Source: a virus. Taken from it: a stretch of DNA of 28,065 nucleotides. Numbering within the stretch: position 1 is the first letter of the stretch; the number at the start of each line of letters is the position of its first letter. Shown in pieces: positions 24,619 through 28,065 of this stretch. A model generated the notes under the pieces. It was not told where the DNA came from and did not search any database. It was given only the letters and a program-made list of their open reading frames with translations. The position numbers and the translations under genes were made by a program. The stretch spans positions 1 through 28,065 of the IMG/VR virus record IMGVR_UViG_3300023174_000529; one strand, 5' to 3'.

Positions 24619-26412
24619 CTATTCAATCCTAGAAATGTTATTAGTTTTTACGACTTCTACTTTCTCTAGTAAAGGATGAGTAAAATCATGAGATACGATA
24701 AAAGTATTTAAATACTCTTCTGTTAATAGTACTTCTATCAGACGCTCTTTACCATTAGTATCTAAATTACTTATTGTTTCGTCTAAGATCAGTAAGTTGA
24801 TTCGGCTATTGCTTAAACTCTGCATTAAACGCCTGATGCCTAGTAACGCAGACACATTTACTCTGGCACGTTCACCGCTGCTCAAAGCCAGAATATCAAT
24901 GTCACGGTCGCCGTCTGTGATCACAACATTTAGCTTGTCGCTTGCTGCAATGCGAAAACTCAACTGAAATCTACCTGACGACAACTCGTTTAAGTATCGG
25001 TTAGTTTGTTCTTCTAGATCTTTGATTAAACACTCGATCTTGTAGGCCACTAAACCTGTGCTGCTGAAAGTTTTTACCAGAACTTGCATAACGCCCAGTT
25101 TTTGAGTGTGTGTTTCTAGTTCTGCTTTATACAGCTCAAGCTCCGCACTCATTTCTAGAAGTTGACTTTTTATTACCTCTACTCGGGCATTGTGCGCTGC
25201 TGCTTGCGTGTTTGCAGCAGTAATAGTTTTAATCTGTTTGTTTACTTGCTCTATGGCCAGATTATTACGTTTGATTAACGCTTCTAGTTCTTGCTTGTCC
25301 AGCACCTGAGTGTTTAAGCTGGGATCATACAAACTGTGATATTCTTCGTACTGCTCTTTTGCCGTTACTTGGTCATCCCACGCTTTCTTTTCTGCTTGAG
25401 CTTGTGTGATAGCCTTGGTGAGTTCTGTGACTTGTTGTGTGGCAGTTTTGTAGATGCTGGTGTGTGTTTCAACAATTTCGTTGACTTTTTCTTTGTCAAT
25501 GTTTTGTTCACAAGTAACACAACGGCTACCCAGCTTACGCATTCGGCTTACAAAAGTTTCTGCATTTTTAGCAGTTTGTGCTAGCTCGATTTTGTGGGTC
25601 TTCAATTCTTCTAGATTTGCATCAGGCTTCTTCACAGAAGTGTCTAACTTCACGCCTAATAAAAGTTCTTTGTACGTGTTATTTTGTACAATCTTTTTGT
25701 TGGCTTGATCAATGTTGGTGATCTGTGCAGTTAAATCGGAAACCTCTTGCACTAAGTGTGTGGGCGTTTCCGGAACAGGTTGAATTTCTACTAAGTCTAG
25801 GTCAGTGCTGCTGTACTTTTTAAGCCAGGCTTCGTTGCTGGAAACTTTAGTAGACACAACTGTAACACGCTCTGCAATGTCTTTTGAGGCAGCTTTGAAG
25901 ATTTCTAAGGCTTCAACATACTTCGACAAATTCAGCAAGTCAATCAAAAACTTCTTGCGATTGGAGTCTGTGGCAGTTAAAAACTCCAGGCTAGCAGCAC
26001 TGCTTTGATACACGATCTGTGCAAAAGTCTTGTGATCGTAACCAATGATTTGTTCAATGGTTTTGTATGTAGCAGTAGCAGTGTGTGAGCTTTGGTCTTC
26101 ACCGTTTTTCAGCAGCTTTACAGTTTGTGTGCTGCCGCGAGTGGTTTTAATCACATAGCTGTCTGAATCTTTGTTGAATTGTAGCTCGATCCAGTAGTTC
26201 TTTGCTGTGGTGTTACGATTTAAAATGTCTGCTTTCTTAATTCCTTTTGAGTTTTTGTTATACAAACACTCTTCTAGGATTAAGGCTATGCTAGACTTAC
26301 CATGTCCATTAGCACCCAAAATTTGAGTAAGCGGGCTGCTGGAAAAGTCTAGCTCATTGTCATCACCATAACTAAACAAATTACCCCATCGCATTTTTCC
26401 TAATACGATCAT
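24619..26412 (-). CDS. SbcC/Rad50-like recombination ATPase (T4 gp46 type)
   Basis: This is a 597-aa protein. ATG at 26412 follows the glutaredoxin stop with one base between. Walker A is GANGHGKSS (33-41), then coiled-coil arms (180-290 and 310-440), the zinc hook C298-V-T-C301 between them, the ABC signature LSSGER (510-515), Walker B NLLILDE (539-545) and His575 of the switch. It pairs with the nuclease at 26661 to process DNA ends for recombination. The 3' end (about 24619-24800) is AT-rich like the homing gene beside it, unlike the rest. Confidence 0.92.
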   Translation of the reverse strand: MIVLGKMRWGNLFSYGDDNELDFSSSPLTQILGANGHGKSSIALILEECLYNKNSKGIKKADILNRNTTAKNYWIELQFNKDSDSYVIKTTRGSTQTVKLLKNGEDQSSHTATATYKTIEQIIGYDHKTFAQIVYQSSAASLEFLTATDSNRKKFLIDLLNLSKYVEALEIFKAASKDIAERVTVVSTKVSSNEAWLKKYSSTDLDLVEIQPVPETPTHLVQEVSDLTAQITNIDQANKKIVQNNTYKELLLGVKLDTSVKKPDANLEELKTHKIELAQTAKNAETFVSRMRKLGSRCVTCEQNIDKEKVNEIVETHTSIYKTATQQVTELTKAITQAQAEKKAWDDQVTAKEQYEEYHSLYDPSLNTQVLDKQELEALIKRNNLAIEQVNKQIKTITAANTQAAAHNARVEVIKSQLLEMSAELELYKAELETHTQKLGVMQVLVKTFSSTGLVAYKIECLIKDLEEQTNRYLNELSSGRFQLSFRIAASDKLNVVITDGDRDIDILALSSGERARVNVSALLGIRRLMQSLSNSRINLLILDETISNLDTNGKERLIEVLLTEEYLNTFIVSHDFTHPLLEKVEVVKTNNISRIE

Positions 26413-26413
26413 G

Positions 26414-26680
26414 TTACCAATCCATTTCCAGCAAGCCACTTTGCAAGGCTTTTTGGAGCTCTGCTAAACCACCAACGTGCTTGTCGCCGATTACGATTTG
26501 TGGAACTGACCGCACACCAGGCAAGTGTTCTTGTAAAGTCTTTTTAGTCCAAGGACCTGTTTGGGCAAGTTTGCGTTCTTCGACGTTGAAATTGTATTGG
26601 CGCAGCAAGGCTTTGGCAGTTTCGCATCCTTGGCAATTGTCTTGGCTGTACACAATAGCATTATTCAAGTTGGCTTGCAT
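26414..26680 (-). CDS. Glutaredoxin
   Basis: This 88-aa protein starts at ATG 26680 with AAAGGAA upstream. The redox motif is C16-Q-G-C19, followed by a cis-Pro site SVP (58-60) and a GG near 70 (HVGGLAEL), normal for glutaredoxins. It could reduce the C-terminal Cys pair of the class II reductase encoded at 20275-22131. It lies inside the gp47-gp46 pair, overlapping the first by 20 bases and leaving one base before the second, so the three should be made together. Confidence 0.9.
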   Translation of the reverse strand: MQANLNNAIVYSQDNCQGCETAKALLRQYNFNVEERKLAQTGPWTKKTLQEHLPGVRSVPQIVIGDKHVGGLAELQKALQSGLLEMDW

Positions 26681-27614
26681 AATTATTTAATTCCTTTAAA
26701 ACTTGTTCCACGGTGTCGTCACCGAGTTGTAACACATACCTGAGGTACTCGTCTACTTCTTGTGTTAAAGTCATGTCAGGTTCTAGGATCAAGGTAGTGT
26801 CAGTTTCTCTGCGCACTACTTTTTTGTCGATTAGGTCGCTGTCTTCTACCGAACTCAGCTCCGACATATCACCTTCAATCTCGTAGATTGTGTGATCGTA
26901 GATTGTGGCAGGAGTAGGCTCACCTGCATGAATGGTTTTTCGGATCAGCTGTGGCAGCTCTAGTTTGATCCACCGATGACTAAGCGTAGTAGTGTCCAGT
27001 AGAATAACACCTGTATCGACCCGCTGGCGATGGAAGCTAGTGGTGACAGGGGACCCTGGATACAAAATATTACGTTGACAATTATCGTAACTGTGCAGGT
27101 CACCCGCCATGACCACCGGCCAACGATCAAAGAGTTCCAAATCGATTTCAGGCTTAACATGCGGAGGGATTTCAGCGCGAAAGTGGCTGACGCAAATCGG
27201 GTTTGTAAATTCAGGGTGTTTGCCATTTGCAAATTCTTTTAATCTGCAATACGGAATAAAGTCAATGCCGTGAATGCTGTGGTAGTCGTCGATGACTGTT
27301 ACCATGGGATTGATTCGCTTAGTAACCTGCTTTAGGTTGCTTAAAAAGGTACTGCCCTTCTTTAAGGCTTCGTGATTGCCGTCAAAGATGTAAGTTGGAA
27401 TCTCTGCTTCGGCAACAAACTCAAAGTACAGCTCTAGTTCTTCCATTGAGGGCAGCTTGTCAAATACATCACCCATGATGATGTGAATATCCGCCTGTGG
27501 AGACAGATTGTGCAGTTGGCTGAACATTTCACGAAATCGTGCTTTAGCCCACGGCACAGGCACATTCTTTTGACCCAGCTTGATGTGCCAGTCGGCTGAG
27601 GCTAGTACTTTCAA
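26661..27614 (-). CDS. SbcD/Mre11-like nuclease (T4 gp47 type), TTG start
   Basis: This is a 317-aa protein. The frame opens at TTG 27620, but TTG 27614 forms a TTGA overlap with the upstream stop and has AAGGAGG seven bases before it, so I choose it; the result is MKVLASADWH, a normal family start. Metal ligands: D8 and H10, D49 (GDVFD), N80 and H81 (GNHE), H144 (SHFRAE), D172 and H174 (GDLHSY). It cuts DNA with the SbcC-like partner. The C-terminal 100 residues are acidic and helical. Confidence 0.92.
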   Translation of the reverse strand: MKVLASADWHIKLGQKNVPVPWAKARFREMFSQLHNLSPQADIHIIMGDVFDKLPSMEELELYFEFVAEAEIPTYIFDGNHEALKKGSTFLSNLKQVTKRINPMVTVIDDYHSIHGIDFIPYCRLKEFANGKHPEFTNPICVSHFRAEIPPHVKPEIDLELFDRWPVVMAGDLHSYDNCQRNILYPGSPVTTSFHRQRVDTGVILLDTTTLSHRWIKLELPQLIRKTIHAGEPTPATIYDHTIYEIEGDMSELSSVEDSDLIDKKVVRRETDTTLILEPDMTLTQEVDEYLRYVLQLGDDTVEQVLKELNNYASQLE

Positions 27615-27847
27615 GTCCAAGCCTCCTTGGGGCCTAGTAGGCAGAATACTCCGTCATCACTGTAGCTGATGCCAATGTTGCCTGTGATGCCTCTGTAACG
27701 CCAAAGTACGGGACTTTCCTCATCTATGGCTCGGTACTGAAACAGGTCCATGTGAATCTCATGTGCACCCATGACTTGTTCTGCGCCTGAGATTCGGTGA
27801 TCCTCAACCAGCTGTTCTAGAATTTTAATAAGTTCGGTTGTTTTCAT
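27611..27847 (-). CDS. Hypothetical small protein
   Basis: This 78-aa protein is unrecognised. Residues 1-20 are a helix (TTELIKILEQLVEDHRI), followed by beta-like VLWRYRGITGNIGISYSDD. There is no ribosome site upstream; a hairpin ends 16 bases before the start. The stop overlaps the SbcD-like start (TTGA). It may be a small partner of the recombination nuclease, on position alone. Confidence 0.6.
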   Translation of the reverse strand: MKTTELIKILEQLVEDHRISGAEQVMGAHEIHMDLFQYRAIDEESPVLWRYRGITGNIGISYSDDGVFCLLGPKEAWT

Positions 27848-27862
27848 AGTTTTGAAAGTTGG

Positions 27863-27897
27863 AAAAGCCCCTAAAACCTCACGCTTTAGGGGCTTTT
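27863..27897 (-). terminator. Terminator hairpin between the window-edge gene and the 78-aa gene
   Basis: A perfect 13-bp stem pairs 27863-27875 with 27885-27897 across a 9-base loop. On the minus strand it follows the stop of the edge gene (27901-27903), and four T bases in the stem lie next to it, with ccaac after. On the plus strand it is followed by five Ts. The minus-strand T-run is short, so read-through is likely, which the next gene may need. Confidence 0.75.
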
Positions 27898-27900
27898 TTA

Positions 27901-28065
27901 TTAGCCTAGGTCCTTAACGGCTTCGCCGTCAGTGCCTGCTTCTTCTTCATCTGAACCACCGCCAGCTAGAATCTTGTCTAGATTGGCCTTAACTTCATCA
28001 GCGGTAGGACGAGGGAACTTTGAATCAATATCCTTGGCTTGTGCAATCATTTCACGCTCTTCAGC
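27901..28065 (-). CDS. Partial gene, acidic C-terminal tail
   Basis: Only the last 54 codons are in the window, read on the minus strand and ending TAATAA. The visible part has a helical stretch (AEEREMIAQAKDIDSKFPRP, then DEVKANLDKILAGGG) and an acidic end (SDEEEAGTDGEAVKDLG). Acidic tails are usual in phage single-stranded DNA-binding proteins and some recombinases, and the recombination genes downstream fit, but this is too little to name it. Confidence 0.7.
   Translation of the reverse strand, partial: AEEREMIAQAKDIDSKFPRPTADEVKANLDKILAGGGSDEEEAGTDGEAVKDLG

Noticed and set aside
1-28065. tRNA genes, integrase, attachment sites or insertion sequences
   Set aside because: None found by reading both strands; no cloverleaf-like segment in the short intergenic gaps and no recombinase motif in the proteins.

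Overview
The window is part of a tailed double-stranded DNA phage genome (Caudoviricetes). It carries no ribosomal, tRNA, integrase or transposase gene. Virion and lysis genes fill the left 20 kb on the plus strand, and nucleotide-metabolism and recombination genes fill the right 8 kb on the minus strand. Genes are packed tightly, with many ATGA, TAATG and TTGA overlaps. A PhoH-like ATPase, a B12-dependent ribonucleotide reductase and many small fibre genes are common in lytic phages of aquatic bacteria. The GH24 endolysin without an obvious export signal suggests a Gram-negative host. Both points are inference, and host and genus cannot be fixed from the sequence.

Left part (1-13503, plus): a tail-tip or fibre-region array. 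It begins with the 3' part of a very large modular tail protein (1-2960) that contains a perfect 127-bp direct repeat. Small tail-associated proteins and a 327-aa tail protein follow. A regulatory gap (4855-4945) holds a sigma70-like promoter overlapped by two dyads. After it come two Ig-like proteins resembling the N-terminal domain of baseplate upper proteins, a beta-propeller fibre, a 992-aa collagen-like fibre with regular register breaks, other collagen-like fibres, a chitin-binding-like module and a LamG lectin-like protein.

Middle (13513-16677, plus): a family 2 glycosyltransferase with a TPR-like C-terminal half, a holin-like membrane protein with a GH24 lysozyme (a lysis pair joined by ATGA), PhoH, and a small conserved phage protein ending at a strong terminator (16681-16713).

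Separate unit (16747-20068, plus): its own promoter, three fibre-like proteins of which two share a C-terminal module, a 395-aa protein with a glycine-rich hydrophobic stretch and a long helical tail, an 86-aa protein, and a bidirectional terminator where the two strands converge. This is the least explained part of the window.

Right part (minus, read right to left): the 3' end of a gene for an acidic-tailed protein, a terminator hairpin, a 78-aa protein, the SbcD/gp47-like nuclease (probable TTG start), glutaredoxin, SbcC/gp46-like ATPase, a GIY-YIG homing endonuclease placed almost seamlessly, a PD-(D/E)XK nuclease, then a promoter and the 5'-3' exonuclease, dUTPase, class II ribonucleotide reductase and a 68-aa protein. 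Together these degrade and recombine DNA and supply dNTPs, with glutaredoxin a plausible reductant for the reductase. No stretch above 300 bases lacks a gene; the largest gap is 16678-16837.
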